Source: Rhodoflexus caldus (GTDB taxonomy: Bacteria; Bacteroidota; Bacteroidia; Cytophagales; Thermoflexibacteraceae). From it: DNA of 64,000 nucleotides. The notes below the pieces were generated by a model. It saw nothing but the letters and a program-made list of their open reading frames with translations. It did no database searches and had not been told where the DNA came from. Positions 1 through 9,712 of the stretch are shown piece after piece. The position numbers and the translations under genes are program-made. Numbering within the stretch: the first letter of the stretch is position 1; every line of letters begins with the position of its first letter. The stretch is taken from assembly GCF_021206925.1 (NCBI RefSeq), contig NZ_JAJPRF010000010.1:61941-125940 (forward strand). Reading direction: 5' to 3'.

Positions 1-400
1 AAGTTACCGCCAGCCTGTTCTCATCCAGCCGGATGAGGTTTACAATTACATCATCGTCGGTCTGCAAATCCCACACCTGCGCGGTGAGGTGGAGCGTGTT
101 GAGGTCGTGCTGAATAGTGAAAGCAAGCGCAGAGCCGTCGCCTTCAAACTCAAAGCGCACATTACAGGACTTGTAAAAAGTGCGCTCGGTAGGGTCTGTC
201 GGGTCGGGTGGGGGGATGTCTTCGAGGCTGTACGTGATTGTGAAATCCTGTATGATATTACTCAGATTTATCAGCAACCTGCGCGGATTGGTGATAACCT
301 GTGGAATACTATTAATGGTAAACGATGTAAACCGTTTACCATCAGGCGCAATAATTTCACGGGAAAAACTATCCCCCTCTAAGACGTTAAAAACTTCCAT
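1..400 (-). CDS. Tail-region protein, C-terminus cut by window start
   Basis: The frame opens at an ATG at 398-400 (MEVFNVLEGD) that overlaps the stop of the upstream gene in a TGATG arrangement and stays open to position 1. At least 133 residues are visible; the sequence is polar and beta-rich with a proline run (about residue 60). It is the next gene after the tail-tip proteins, so it is probably a tail fibre or baseplate-associated protein. No family is recognised. Confidence 0.65.
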   Translation of the reverse strand, partial: MEVFNVLEGDSFSREIIAPDGKRFTSFTINSIPQVITNPRRLLINLSNIIQDFTITYSLEDIPPPDPTDPTERTFYKSCNVRFEFEGDGSALAFTIQHDLNTLHLTAQVWDLQTDDDVIVNLIRLDENRLAVT

Positions 401-891
401 CAGATGCGGCGAAAGGCAACATAAATGCGCTTCGGCGCAGTTATGTTGTCAATTACAACAGTGTGATTTTGAGGATTTATAACAGCTTCCTGTACTGCAT
501 TTGCGCCGTCTGCGTCTGTAATCCAGATAGATGCGATTTCGTGATTGCTGAAAGGCACAAAGCGCGGTCTGAAATCCGCGCCTTGGCGAATCAGGTTCGT
601 GCCTGTGTTTCCATCAATAATTTGCCCGCCAACGCCCATAATCACTTCGATGTTAAACTCAGGCAGGGCAGGCGCAGCTACTGTACAGACATTTATTAGT
701 ACAGGCTGGTCAAATGACGCCCAGGTGATCGTTTGCCCGAAAGGATTTGTAACAGGCACTTCTGTAAATGGGCCTGTGCCGATTCGCATTTCTATTTTTC
801 TGATTTTTCGCCCCGGCGGTGGTATGATTGTTTCGGATGCGGGTTCGCCTGTGTCAAACTGGCGAACAAAAGAAGATATGAGTGTAGCCAT
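400..891 (-). CDS. Putative tail-tip associated protein
   Basis: A 163-residue protein without signal peptide or membrane segment, rich in beta-forming residues and glycine. Start and stop codons overlap both neighbours (TAATG at 891, TGATG at 400), showing translational coupling within the tail operon. I do not recognise the family; position after the large tail protein and the DUF5675-like protein suggests a virion or adhesion role. Confidence 0.65.
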   Translation of the reverse strand: MATLISSFVRQFDTGEPASETIIPPPGRKIRKIEMRIGTGPFTEVPVTNPFGQTITWASFDQPVLINVCTVAAPALPEFNIEVIMGVGGQIIDGNTGTNLIRQGADFRPRFVPFSNHEIASIWITDADGANAVQEAVINPQNHTVVIDNITAPKRIYVAFRRI

Positions 892-1346
892 TAGATTTTA
901 CCAAACTGATTATTGATTTCAATCTTTTTTGAAATTCGAAGCATTGCACCGCCGCTTCTAATAGCGCGTCCAAAGATGTCATAAATCGCATCCGTTGCGC
1001 GTTGCGATTCGAGACCACGTACAGTATCGTTTCCGAAACGAACCCAAGTAACGGGGGCAATACAACCCTGCAACTGTGCAGGTGCGTTTGTGTTGTCTGC
1101 ATTATTAGCCGAATGAAGCAGTATGCCTGTGCGACCGGGTACAGTTTCAAGAGCAATCATTTGTCGCCCAAATTTTGGCGAATGCCTGAAAACAAGGCGA
1201 TACGTTCCCTCGGGAATACAACTTATTTGTCGGCTGTTATTTTGCCATGGCAACTCAATGCTGTAAGACAATATAGTATTGCCGCGCCATATCTCTCCGA
1301 TAGTTGTTTTTGGGTGGTAGGTTCTTAAAAGGTCAAATGTTGTCAT
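891..1346 (-). CDS. DUF5675-like protein, possible lysis or tail hydrolase
   Basis: Residues 5-120 match the pattern of DUF5675: a TIGEIW strand, ELPW, the SCIPEGTYR motif, VPGRTGILLHSAN and a QGCIAP motif. Proteins of this family are common in phages of Gram-negative hosts and are thought to have an L,D-transpeptidase-like or hydrolase-like fold, but their activity is not firmly established. The ATG at 1344-1346 was chosen because it overlaps the preceding stop (ATGA); a longer version from 1382 would add 12 residues overlapping the previous gene. It could be an endolysin or a virion wall-remodelling protein. Confidence 0.75.
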   Translation of the reverse strand: MTTFDLLRTYHPKTTIGEIWRGNTILSYSIELPWQNNSRQISCIPEGTYRLVFRHSPKFGRQMIALETVPGRTGILLHSANNADNTNAPAQLQGCIAPVTWVRFGNDTVRGLESQRATDAIYDIFGRAIRSGGAMLRISKKIEINNQFGKI

Positions 1347-3625
1347 ACTTGCATAATGGTTATGGTGTAAACTGGGACACAATCGGCAAGAAAATTTACA
1401 GTTAGATTAGCCTGCTGTGCGCAGTCAGCAAAGAATTGTACAGTTAGATTTTCGCGCCCTGGCACATCAGGCGGAGGCTCGTCGTCCGGGCAATCAAACA
1501 GGGAAACAGTAAGCTCTGTAGTGTCGCAGTCTGCCTCAAAGGTTACTGCCAGCGGCAGTTTGCCCGCTGCGGGGAAAACAGGCGCATTATCGCGCGGGGG
1601 GATAATGCCATCCGCAGGTCGGCAATCTATCCATTCTTCAATAGCCACAACGCGCTCGCACACGGGGGGCAACACGGGGGCAAACGCTTTAAGAAGCGTC
1701 AGTCGCACGATATTCACTCCGTTTTTAGATGCTTCAAACTCTGCATCTAAAACAAAGAACACGTTTTCGCGAATCTTTACCTTCTGTCCGATTCGCCATG
1801 CGAGTATGCGATTAGCAGCGAGCTTTGCACGAATTTCTACTTTGCGTCCGCTTTCCAGAATTTTGAGCGCATTCCTGTAAAAGGTTTCCGCGAGGCCTTC
1901 GGTATTTTCCCAGCGAATAGCAAACTCCGCCAACTTTTGCCCGGTCGCGGTGTAGTTGGATGGCGAAGCATAAGGGTAGGGCGTGCCGTCAAAGCCCTGT
2001 TGTAGCCCATGCCAAAACAAAATCCGCGGGCGCGGATTGGCAGCGGTCGCTTCGGTTTCAGACGGCGCGATTGCTGCGCGACCCGATTCCGGAATGATTC
2101 GGTTGTAGTAAACCCTGCGCGTCCATTCAATACCTGTTTCGCGCCCGCGAAATTGCAAGTTGGTATCCAACGATAGAGCACCGTCTGCGGTAACATTGGC
2201 AGGGCGGTCATTGGGATAGATTTTGCTGTTTCGCAAAAAGATGAGAGCCGGACGAAACTGTACTGTATTGCGGTGGATAATGCGAACAGTATCACCATTA
2301 ACAGATATATCGCCGTTGCGCCCTTGAAAGTCAAGTTCATAGTCGGCGTGGAAAGGACTAAAAGCAGTAGCAACTTCTTTTTTCCCGTTGCCGATAATAA
2401 GTGGCCAATTTGCGTGTGCAAAACTCTGCCACTGCAGTGTTTGCGTATCGCTATTAAACAGCGCAGCAAAATAGCGATTGAGCGCAACGACAAATCGCAG
2501 GTCGTTTGCATTTTGCGCTTCGCCTATTTCGGCTGGGCTGATAACTTCGCCTGCAATCGTATAGCCTGATGCGTCTTTTGGCTGATCTCTGGTCAAAGGG
2601 TCATCCTCATCGCCAAAGGAAAATCGGTAAGAATCGCCATCGGCGGGCGATACTTCGGGCAAAGGTTCGCAAACATCAGTAATATCATCTACTTGTGTAG
2701 ATTCTGTTACGCGCTCTACAAAGCTGATATTGATTCGTTTGAACTTGCCGTCCGCTTCAATTACCAAACCTGCAAGACTGCGCAGCGATAAGAGCAACTC
2801 CCCAAAAGTCATATTTGGGATGTAATCCACAACACGCAGTCTTTCGGGCAACTCTATTTCAGAAAGCGCAGGGAACTGAATCGTAGGGATGGGCACACCG
2901 TCAAAGGTAACGCCGTAGTCAATCGGGAATGGTTCGCCGCTGTATTGCGCAGTTGCGCCGACTATTTCACGCTCGTTTCCCAGCAACAGTTTGCCAATGT
3001 CAGGGAATGGCGCAAACCAATTGGCATTAACAGTCCATCCAATAGCTTTTACCGCTTCCTCAAAAACATACATCAGTTTGAAGAATGGAATCAAGCCAAG
3101 CGTTTCCTGTGATTGCTCTACGACATAAGCCCCGTTTATATAACGATTGTAAATGCGGTTGGCGAACTTGACTTCAGGGAAAGCTACCGGGTGATCGCCT
3201 GTATTCAGCGCATTGAGCGAGGCAAGCGTTCTGCCCGGCATCTCATATTCCAAAGCTGCCAGCAAATCAGCAAGCTGCTTGTCTTTGTGTTCGGCAAGCA
3301 ACGATACATCTGCGGCGAATACACCTTCGTATACTTTTGGCGAGGCTTTTATTAATGTAAAAGTTCCCGCTATAATGTCAGAATTTAGGTAAAGCCTTGC
3401 GGCTACGGGGCGAAATAAATCAGGCGCTGCACTGGCCGGCAGGTCAGGGTGTCTTAATAGTCGGGCATTTTTTTTGCTCGCCCGCAGGCTTATCGGTTGC
3501 GTGGCGATGCCTTTGAGAAAGTCAAAATCAAAGGGGCTGAGGTTGCGAGAAATACTCACAACCTCTTTTTCCAAATCAAGAAAAGATGCAATACCCGAAG
3601 GCGGTATGACTTCCAGTGCGAACAT
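1343..3625 (-). CDS. Large tail-tip/baseplate protein
   Basis: A 760-residue soluble protein following two other tail genes downstream of the tape measure. It is acidic and beta-rich, with a C-terminal 100 residues rich in cysteine and proline (repeated units such as LTVQFFADC, LTVNFLADC and VTFEADC), which look like small repeated strands. Size and position fit a tail-associated baseplate hub or host-interaction protein. The ATG at 3623-3625 is preferred to an upstream TTG at 3631. No catalytic motif is visible. Confidence 0.7.
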   Translation of the reverse strand: MFALEVIPPSGIASFLDLEKEVVSISRNLSPFDFDFLKGIATQPISLRASKKNARLLRHPDLPASAAPDLFRPVAARLYLNSDIIAGTFTLIKASPKVYEGVFAADVSLLAEHKDKQLADLLAALEYEMPGRTLASLNALNTGDHPVAFPEVKFANRIYNRYINGAYVVEQSQETLGLIPFFKLMYVFEEAVKAIGWTVNANWFAPFPDIGKLLLGNEREIVGATAQYSGEPFPIDYGVTFDGVPIPTIQFPALSEIELPERLRVVDYIPNMTFGELLLSLRSLAGLVIEADGKFKRINISFVERVTESTQVDDITDVCEPLPEVSPADGDSYRFSFGDEDDPLTRDQPKDASGYTIAGEVISPAEIGEAQNANDLRFVVALNRYFAALFNSDTQTLQWQSFAHANWPLIIGNGKKEVATAFSPFHADYELDFQGRNGDISVNGDTVRIIHRNTVQFRPALIFLRNSKIYPNDRPANVTADGALSLDTNLQFRGRETGIEWTRRVYYNRIIPESGRAAIAPSETEATAANPRPRILFWHGLQQGFDGTPYPYASPSNYTATGQKLAEFAIRWENTEGLAETFYRNALKILESGRKVEIRAKLAANRILAWRIGQKVKIRENVFFVLDAEFEASKNGVNIVRLTLLKAFAPVLPPVCERVVAIEEWIDCRPADGIIPPRDNAPVFPAAGKLPLAVTFEADCDTTELTVSLFDCPDDEPPPDVPGRENLTVQFFADCAQQANLTVNFLADCVPVYTITIMQV

Positions 3626-3669
3626 GCGCAAAGCTGGAATGCTTGTCCTTTGAAAAAAAGGACAACGAG

Positions 3670-4707
3670 TTACTGAGCTATTTCAAATTCAATAACAAGG
3701 CCCAGCGGCAGGTCGCTTTGCAAAATAACAGGGCTTGCATTGCGCACAACAATAGGGATGAGGCGATTATCCGGTGCAATCATCCATGCTCCGTCTTCAC
3801 TGCCGAAAACATGTGATGCAGCTTGCAGCGTGTCAGGTGGTAAATAACCGCTGTTCACTTTGTAAACTTTTGCCACCTGCCTGTTAAATGCTGATTTTTT
3901 GCGCTCTGTACTGCCGTAGTTGTATGGCACATATTGATTGAATTCAGTTTGCTCTACTTCGTGTGTGATTGTTGTATCGCCCGCGCATGGCAGTATGTTG
4001 CAAGCGCCTTGTCTGTCGTAGAATACAATACGTACTACATTCGGACGCATGATATTCGTAAAGGGATAAAGGACAATCGGGGCTACTGTGTTCACAAGCA
4101 CGGCAAGGGCATCTGTACTGCTGATGTCAATAGGCACAATCACAGGTTGCCATTTGCCTGTTGTTATGGAGATTGTCTCATTAAAACCTGGGGCAGACAA
4201 TTCTATTGTCTGTGTGCCCTCAGTAGGATATATGAGCGTGATAAAACTTACAAATTCACGTTCTACGCTTCTTGCGAGCGGATAAGCACCAAGCACATTG
4301 CCACGTCTGGGAATTTGATTCAGAACAAACCACTCAGGCTCAAAACCTGCCAGCAAGGCGTACCCTTCAAAGACTTGCGTAAAATCAGCATTATCGGGTG
4401 TGTCGTCGGTAGCAAGCTCGGCGATAAATAGCCGATAGCGCTTGCATAAATTCACACACAATACAGGCGCGGCAAGAGAAGGTAGATCATATTCTAAATT
4501 ACTGCGGAGTATGGCATCCAAATAAAATACACATTCACCCGTAGGTGCTGCGCTGCCGTCAGCTATATGCACAACATCAAAATCGCCTGCTCCGTACGCT
4601 GATTCTATTTCAATTTTCAGCAACAAAACAGGGTTGGCACTTTGCACATGCAGGGCAACAGGATTCAATACGCCGACGATTTCGGCAGGCTGATGAATGA
4701 TAATCAT
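3670..4707 (-). CDS. Putative distal tail protein
   Basis: A 345-residue beta-rich protein with no membrane segment. It lies between the tape-measure block and the large tail-tip protein and overlaps the upstream gene by 4 nt (4704-4707). In siphoviruses this place is normally taken by the distal tail protein that caps the tube. Family not recognised from sequence; assignment rests on position, length and composition. Confidence 0.6.
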   Translation of the reverse strand: MIIIHQPAEIVGVLNPVALHVQSANPVLLLKIEIESAYGAGDFDVVHIADGSAAPTGECVFYLDAILRSNLEYDLPSLAAPVLCVNLCKRYRLFIAELATDDTPDNADFTQVFEGYALLAGFEPEWFVLNQIPRRGNVLGAYPLARSVEREFVSFITLIYPTEGTQTIELSAPGFNETISITTGKWQPVIVPIDISSTDALAVLVNTVAPIVLYPFTNIMRPNVVRIVFYDRQGACNILPCAGDTTITHEVEQTEFNQYVPYNYGSTERKKSAFNRQVAKVYKVNSGYLPPDTLQAASHVFGSEDGAWMIAPDNRLIPIVVRNASPVILQSDLPLGLVIEFEIAQ

Positions 4708-5129
4708 AGTGGTTGCTGATTGCTGAAATTAAGCTGATAAAACGCGCCGTCACTTTTGGGGCTATCACCTGATTCATAGCGATAAGTAAGTCGCATCGGG
4801 TAAAGAGGATTATTGACGATGTATCGCTGACGGTTAAAATCTTCTACTGCAAGCATTACGCGCCCCTGTGCGCGAGTTATCAAATAGGTTTTTGCATCCG
4901 GCTGCAAAAAGGCTGTTGCAGGAACGCGACATTCTATTGCAATACTGCTCAATTCGCCCTGTTCTGTTGCCTGCACATCAAACGTAAGCGAAGCGCTTTG
5001 GTAGGTAAAATACAGCTCCTCCCATTGCTCGGGGTCAAAGGCGATAGCTTCTGGCAGGTAGTGCGGCAATATCCAGATGCGTGATATGCCCGCTATATTT
5101 TCAGGAATAAGCGGCTTTAAATAAATCAT
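4704..5129 (-). CDS. Tail protein downstream of tape measure
   Basis: A 141-residue beta-rich protein starting inside the last codons of the tape measure gene (4-nt overlap at 5126-5129) and overlapping the next tail gene in the same way. No recognised domain. Position immediately after the tape measure suggests a small tail-tip component. Confidence 0.6.
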   Translation of the reverse strand: MIYLKPLIPENIAGISRIWILPHYLPEAIAFDPEQWEELYFTYQSASLTFDVQATEQGELSSIAIECRVPATAFLQPDAKTYLITRAQGRVMLAVEDFNRQRYIVNNPLYPMRLTYRYESGDSPKSDGAFYQLNFSNQQPL

Positions 5130-8100
5130 AGGGTTGTCAGGTTTTGTATTGTTACCTGTTTAGCCTGAAACTCCTCGAAGTCGCGGTAAACAAAAATAAC
5201 CTCTAATTTGCTTTGCCATGTAGACAACTCTTCCCGCATTGCGCGAAGCTCTGCGATAATTGCTGCGGCAGATTCGCTTGTATGCGGCGTTGCGCTGCTG
5301 CCTGATGCGGCAGGCGTGGTACTTCTGTCCGATACGCGGCCTTGTACGCGGGCAGCCTCAATCACAGACACCATGTCGGCGATTTCGGGAACATCCAACA
5401 ACCACGCAGGCACCACGTACTCGTTTGCGTGGACATCGCCAACGACTACATTATCGCTTGGGGCTTCGTCCGTAAATCCACCATCTTTGTATCCACCACG
5501 GGGGGCGCGGCTACTGCCGCCTGATTTGATTTCAGCCGCAAAATCAGGTATTGGCGTAGCAACGATTTTAGCTATCTGTAACGCTGCCAGCGCACCGGTA
5601 GCGATTTGCAGCGGTATATTCGGTGCCGCCTTTAAAACAGCCAATGCGCCATTGATAGCCGCTTCGGCAATTTTGGCCATCTTTTCTGCGCGCGCGGCAC
5701 GGGTTTTTATTTCAGCCGTTTCAAGCGCAAAGCCCTGTTCAATGCTGGCTTTTTGCGCTTCATACTGTTCTGTTGAAAGCAACCCCTGCTCGAGTTGAGC
5801 ATTCAACACATCAAGTCTTTCCTGCTTTGTTTTTTCAGCCTGATTCATCTCTAACTGAGATGTAAGTGCGACAAATTCAGTAGCGATATTGACTCCCAGC
5901 ATCGCATACTGTCGCATTAGTTCGGCTTTTTGGAGTTCGGCTTGCCGAACCAGATCAATACTTTTCTTCCGGTAGCGCTCTTCAATCAGTAGTTTTTCGC
6001 TTTCGGTCAGATCCTTGTTTTGCAGCTCAAGCATCTTCTCGGTTTCAAGCTGCAAAAGCTTTGCAGATAAAATCGCATCTGTATTACCTGTCGCTTCCGC
6101 AAGCTCAACGTCTAACTCTGCTTTAGACTTTGCTTCGCGCTGAATAATTTGCAACTCTTTCTGTATTCTCTCCTGAACTGCTGCAAATTTTTTGGCCTGT
6201 GCTTCTTTTTTACTTTTGACTTCTTCCTTGTCTATTCTCTGGAGGTCAGTCAATAATTTTTCATTAGTCAGCCGTATAGCTGCCGCTTTAGTTTCTTCTG
6301 TTGCGGCTGATTCTGCAATGCGCCTTCTGTCTTCATCTGCCTGGCGATTTGCCTCTGCACGCCTGCGTGCAAATTCATTTTCAATAAGTGCTACGCGGCG
6401 CTTTGCATTTTCTTCCAGCAAGCGCATTTCTGCATCCGCTGCCTCTTTGATTTTTCTTGCCTGCTCCTCTAATTTTTTTTCCAACTCCTTGTCGTCGGGT
6501 ATCTCAGGTAATCCAGTACCGCTATTATAGGAAGCGGCAGTGTTAGAGACAGGTTTGGTAATATTACCTATGACTTTTCGGTAAATCTCATCGGTTTTGT
6601 TGATGCTCTTTTGCAGGGCTTCAATTTCTTTCTGCGCTTGTGAAATACGGCTTTGACCTGCGCGGATACTATTTGTAAGGTTGTCGCGCTCGGACAACTG
6701 CGCATCACCTACGCCAGCCAACTGCGTGGCGGCGGTAGATACATAACCCGGTCCTGATACAACTTTTTGAGAGGAGCTTGCAGGCAAGGTTTTTTCCTTG
6801 ATTCGCAAGTCGGTAATGCGCGCCTGTTCTTCCTGTATCTGCTTTTCAAGCGCAATGACCTTTGTAACCTTTTCGGTGATTTCAGCTTCGCGCATACGCA
6901 AAGCAATACGCTCTTTCAGCTTCTCGTTCACCTGGTCTTGCAGTCGGGCTAAATCGCGCTCGTTGGTCTGATCTGTAATCTGAAAATCTATCAGGTCTTT
7001 GTATTTCTCGTTGATGTTTTTCATCAACTTTTCGCGCTCGGCTTTGGACAGATTGCCCTCGCGCAAAACCTGCATTTCAGCATTGAATTGCAGTTTTCGC
7101 TTCTCCAGTAAGCTGATTTGCTCACGCAAGCCGTTTGAAAAATCCTGTTGCGGCTTGCCTGTCGTCAGTTCATTGAACTGATTGACTATATCAGCCGCAC
7201 CTGCAACAGCCAAAACAAAAGGCTTTGTCAGGCCTGCGACAATCTTTGAAATAAACTTCTCGGCTTTCTCAAGACTTGCGGCAAAGTTTTCATTTTTAAC
7301 ATTAAACTCGTCGGTAAGCGAACTTGCTTCGCGCATTGCCTGTGCGGCAAGCGCTTGTTTCTCGCGTACAAAATCGGTTTGGTTGGCCAGCAAGGACATC
7401 ACCTTAACAGATTCCTGCGAACCGATTTTCAAGTCCTCAAGAGCTTTCGCAACGCTTGCATTGTCTTCTCCTGCCAGCGTTTTGGCAAGCGCCAACAGTG
7501 CGCCGTTGGTGTCCTTTTTTACCAACTCTGCAAACTGCTTGGCTGAAATGCCTGCTTTGCCTGATTGCTCAATAAACTTACCGAAAGCCTGCGGGCTGCG
7601 GGCCATAGTCAGGATGATATTACTCACGCCACCGGAAGAGATTTCAGCCGAAAGGCCCAACTCTTCCAGGGCCGCACCTAAACCCAACGTCTCTGTTATT
7701 TTCGGGGCAAAGCCGCCCAAAGCGCCCATGCGCTTGGTAAACTCCGCAACGACGGGGGCAGTGGCAGAGCCTGCGCTGCCTAACTCATTCAGGGCGCTGC
7801 CGATTTCGTTAATCGCATCACCCGCTTTCATGTTGCGGGTTTCTTTGAACAGCTTTTGCAAGCTGCCGATTTCCTTTGCCACCTCTTCCGCGCCGCCTGT
7901 GAACTCATCACCCAGGGCGACAACGGCTTTGTCCACATTCTCGACAAAGCCTAACAGCTCCTTATTGGCTATGCCCAATTGTCCACCGATACGGGCAATG
8001 CCGCGCAAGTCGGCAGATGAGGTACGTGTATTGAGCTTGCCTAATTCACTGTTCAGCTTTTCTACCTCTTCCTGCGTCATGCCGGTTGTTTTGCGGATGT

Positions 8101-8656
8101 CGGCCAACTCGTCGGAAAGCTTTGCGGCGTTGTCTATGGCGCCTGCAAAAAACTGCTGCACGCTTGCAAACAGGTTGCTGATTACTTCCCCTGCAACTGT
8201 TGCGCCTGCGAACAGGCCGAAGGTTTTAAAATCCTCCTTGAGTTTTTGCCAGTTGGTGCGGGTGTCTTTTATCTCATCGGTAACGGCCTTAATGCGCGCC
8301 TCTACCTGTTGCAGCTGCTTTGTTTTGTCGATGAATTCCTGTGTGCCTTCGGGCAACTGCTCCAACTCGCGGCGCAAAATGCCTGATTGGGTTTTGAGCT
8401 GCTTGAGGGAAGGAGCTACTTTGCCGTTTATCTGGTCGGCCAGTAGCTGCGCTTTCTGCGCGTTTTTCTCCAGCTGCTCTTGCAGCGCGCGCGCTTCGTC
8501 GGTTGGCAAACCTTCTGCATCAAGCGCCTTGCCTGCCTCTTGCAATTTTTGCAGCTTGGCGCGTGCAAGGTCAGACGACTTGGCCAGCTTGTCCATTGAC
8601 CTTCCGGCTTCGTCGGCATTGATGTAAATATTTATCCGCCTGTTCTCTGTTTTCAT
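5126..8656 (-). CDS. Tail tape measure protein
   Basis: A 1176-residue protein, the longest in the window. Residues 1-150 are coiled coil rich in K, E, Q and A; a hydrophobic stretch near residues 145-180 (FGLFAGATVAGEVISNLF) precedes a TP901-like tape measure region with the typical alternation of DELADIRKTTGMT and helical segments; residues about 600-1000 are again long coiled coil. Length sets tail length in siphoviruses; about 1180 residues would correspond to a long non-contractile tail. The start overlaps the stop of the gp10-like gene (TGATG). The large plus-strand frame opposite it (7182-8627) is a shadow. Confidence 0.9.
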   Translation of the reverse strand: MKTENRRINIYINADEAGRSMDKLAKSSDLARAKLQKLQEAGKALDAEGLPTDEARALQEQLEKNAQKAQLLADQINGKVAPSLKQLKTQSGILRRELEQLPEGTQEFIDKTKQLQQVEARIKAVTDEIKDTRTNWQKLKEDFKTFGLFAGATVAGEVISNLFASVQQFFAGAIDNAAKLSDELADIRKTTGMTQEEVEKLNSELGKLNTRTSSADLRGIARIGGQLGIANKELLGFVENVDKAVVALGDEFTGGAEEVAKEIGSLQKLFKETRNMKAGDAINEIGSALNELGSAGSATAPVVAEFTKRMGALGGFAPKITETLGLGAALEELGLSAEISSGGVSNIILTMARSPQAFGKFIEQSGKAGISAKQFAELVKKDTNGALLALAKTLAGEDNASVAKALEDLKIGSQESVKVMSLLANQTDFVREKQALAAQAMREASSLTDEFNVKNENFAASLEKAEKFISKIVAGLTKPFVLAVAGAADIVNQFNELTTGKPQQDFSNGLREQISLLEKRKLQFNAEMQVLREGNLSKAEREKLMKNINEKYKDLIDFQITDQTNERDLARLQDQVNEKLKERIALRMREAEITEKVTKVIALEKQIQEEQARITDLRIKEKTLPASSSQKVVSGPGYVSTAATQLAGVGDAQLSERDNLTNSIRAGQSRISQAQKEIEALQKSINKTDEIYRKVIGNITKPVSNTAASYNSGTGLPEIPDDKELEKKLEEQARKIKEAADAEMRLLEENAKRRVALIENEFARRRAEANRQADEDRRRIAESAATEETKAAAIRLTNEKLLTDLQRIDKEEVKSKKEAQAKKFAAVQERIQKELQIIQREAKSKAELDVELAEATGNTDAILSAKLLQLETEKMLELQNKDLTESEKLLIEERYRKKSIDLVRQAELQKAELMRQYAMLGVNIATEFVALTSQLEMNQAEKTKQERLDVLNAQLEQGLLSTEQYEAQKASIEQGFALETAEIKTRAARAEKMAKIAEAAINGALAVLKAAPNIPLQIATGALAALQIAKIVATPIPDFAAEIKSGGSSRAPRGGYKDGGFTDEAPSDNVVVGDVHANEYVVPAWLLDVPEIADMVSVIEAARVQGRVSDRSTTPAASGSSATPHTSESAAAIIAELRAMREELSTWQSKLEVIFVYRDFEEFQAKQVTIQNLTTL

Positions 8657-9042
8657 CAGTCGTTGGGCAAAATGGTTTTGACAACTACGTCGGCTTCGGC
8701 GGCCACCGCTGCATCGGCCAACTTGTCAACAGCCGGTGTCAGGATAGCCGAAAACACAGGGCGCGGCGTTCGTCTGCCACGCCCTGCGCCTATCTCAACA
8801 AATTTGGAGTGGTAGGCAATCTGAAACTGTACCCGTCCGCGGCGCGAATCGGTCTTTGCGCTGATGCTGTCTTTCAACTTTATCTCCCTCGCCTCAAAAG
8901 CGATGCCTCGCGATTTGATGTGTACGACCTTGTCCCGAAAAGGCGTTGTCTTGCCTTTCTTAAACTTGCGTGCCGCCCGGCGCAATTCGCTTGCCGTTTT
9001 GCGCGACCATTCGCGGGTGATTTCGTTGAAGTCTGCTTTCAT
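8656..9042 (-). CDS. HK97 gp10-like head-tail completion protein
   Basis: A basic 128-residue protein with an N-terminal helix and an IAYHSKFVEIGAGRGRRTPRPVF segment (given in part: the motif FVEIGAGRGRRTPRP). That motif, YA.xxEfGt....rPfl in relatives, is characteristic of HK97 gp10 / phage virion morphogenesis proteins that join head connector and tail. It lies directly upstream of the tape measure and overlaps its neighbours at both ends. Confidence 0.75.
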   Translation of the reverse strand: MKADFNEITREWSRKTASELRRAARKFKKGKTTPFRDKVVHIKSRGIAFEAREIKLKDSISAKTDSRRGRVQFQIAYHSKFVEIGAGRGRRTPRPVFSAILTPAVDKLADAAVAAEADVVVKTILPND

Positions 9043-9215
9043 TACCAGGGAAAGTTTCCGGTGCGCTCAAAATAGGCTGCTTCGTAAGCCTTGCTCACGT
9101 CGCGGATGGTATTGCGCGTTTTGTCGTCAAACAACCAATCAGCTACGCGCTGATTTTGCAGCAGGATTTTGGAGAGCAGTTCCAGCCCTTGTACAATGAG
9201 AAATTTTGCAAACAT
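9042..9215 (-). CDS. Small 57-residue tail/connector-region protein
   Basis: A short gene starting MFAKFLIVQG with a stop that overlaps the next start (TAATG at 9040-9044). It fills an otherwise empty gap in a tightly coupled operon. The N-terminal third is amphipathic and the remainder hydrophilic (ADWLFDDKTRNTIRD). Possibly a small connector-associated factor; family unknown. Confidence 0.6.
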   Translation of the reverse strand: MFAKFLIVQGLELLSKILLQNQRVADWLFDDKTRNTIRDVSKAYEAAYFERTGNFPW

Positions 9216-9283
9216 GATTATGCGATTTTGTGAAACATCAGGAGCGCAAATATTTGCACATCAGCAGACAGCAAAAAGGACAA

Positions 9284-9712
9284 TTAGTTTCTAATGCGCG
9301 TAATCACAGTGAGCACTACATAAATGCCTACACTGTTGGGGTTTGGCATTCGGTTGAGCCGTTTGTACGTAACCTTTTCAGCGGTGAAAGACAGCTTGAA
9401 ATCTGTACGCACGTCGCGGCGAATCATGCGGAGCATGTCCTCAAACAAGCCTACGCAAAGCGCGTAGGTTTCCGCCATCTTGATTACATCATCGCTCGGC
9501 GCGTCTTTTACCAACAGCATGTGTACCGTGTGATGGCGGCGCAAGTCGTCTGCCAGCAGGTCGCGAATTTCGCTTTGCTCTTCGCCAAAAAGCAGTGTAG
9601 GCTGCTTGCTGTTTATCTTGCCGCGCACGGCAAGCATTTCCTCTTCCACGTCCATCAGGGCGAATTGCAAGCCTAAGCGCGTGGCTACTGTTTTGAAATA
9701 ATCGTCAATCAT
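9284..9712 (-). CDS. Head-tail connector region protein
   Basis: A 142-residue protein starting at MIDDYFKTVATRLG. This start (9710-9712) lies 8 nt inside the previous coding region, whereas an upstream start would overlap it by 80 nt. The protein has alpha/beta character and is soluble. In this operon position (portal, DUF6712, two small genes, gp10-like) a tail terminator or connector role is likely. Family not recognised. Confidence 0.6.
   Translation of the reverse strand: MIDDYFKTVATRLGLQFALMDVEEEMLAVRGKINSKQPTLLFGEEQSEIRDLLADDLRRHHTVHMLLVKDAPSDDVIKMAETYALCVGLFEDMLRMIRRDVRTDFKLSFTAEKVTYKRLNRMPNPNSVGIYVVLTVITRIRN

Noticed and set aside
7182..8627. 481-residue plus-strand open frame
   Set aside because: It is antisense to the tape measure gene, Ser/Ala-rich with no domain, and has no place in the operon; a shadow of the coiled-coil gene.
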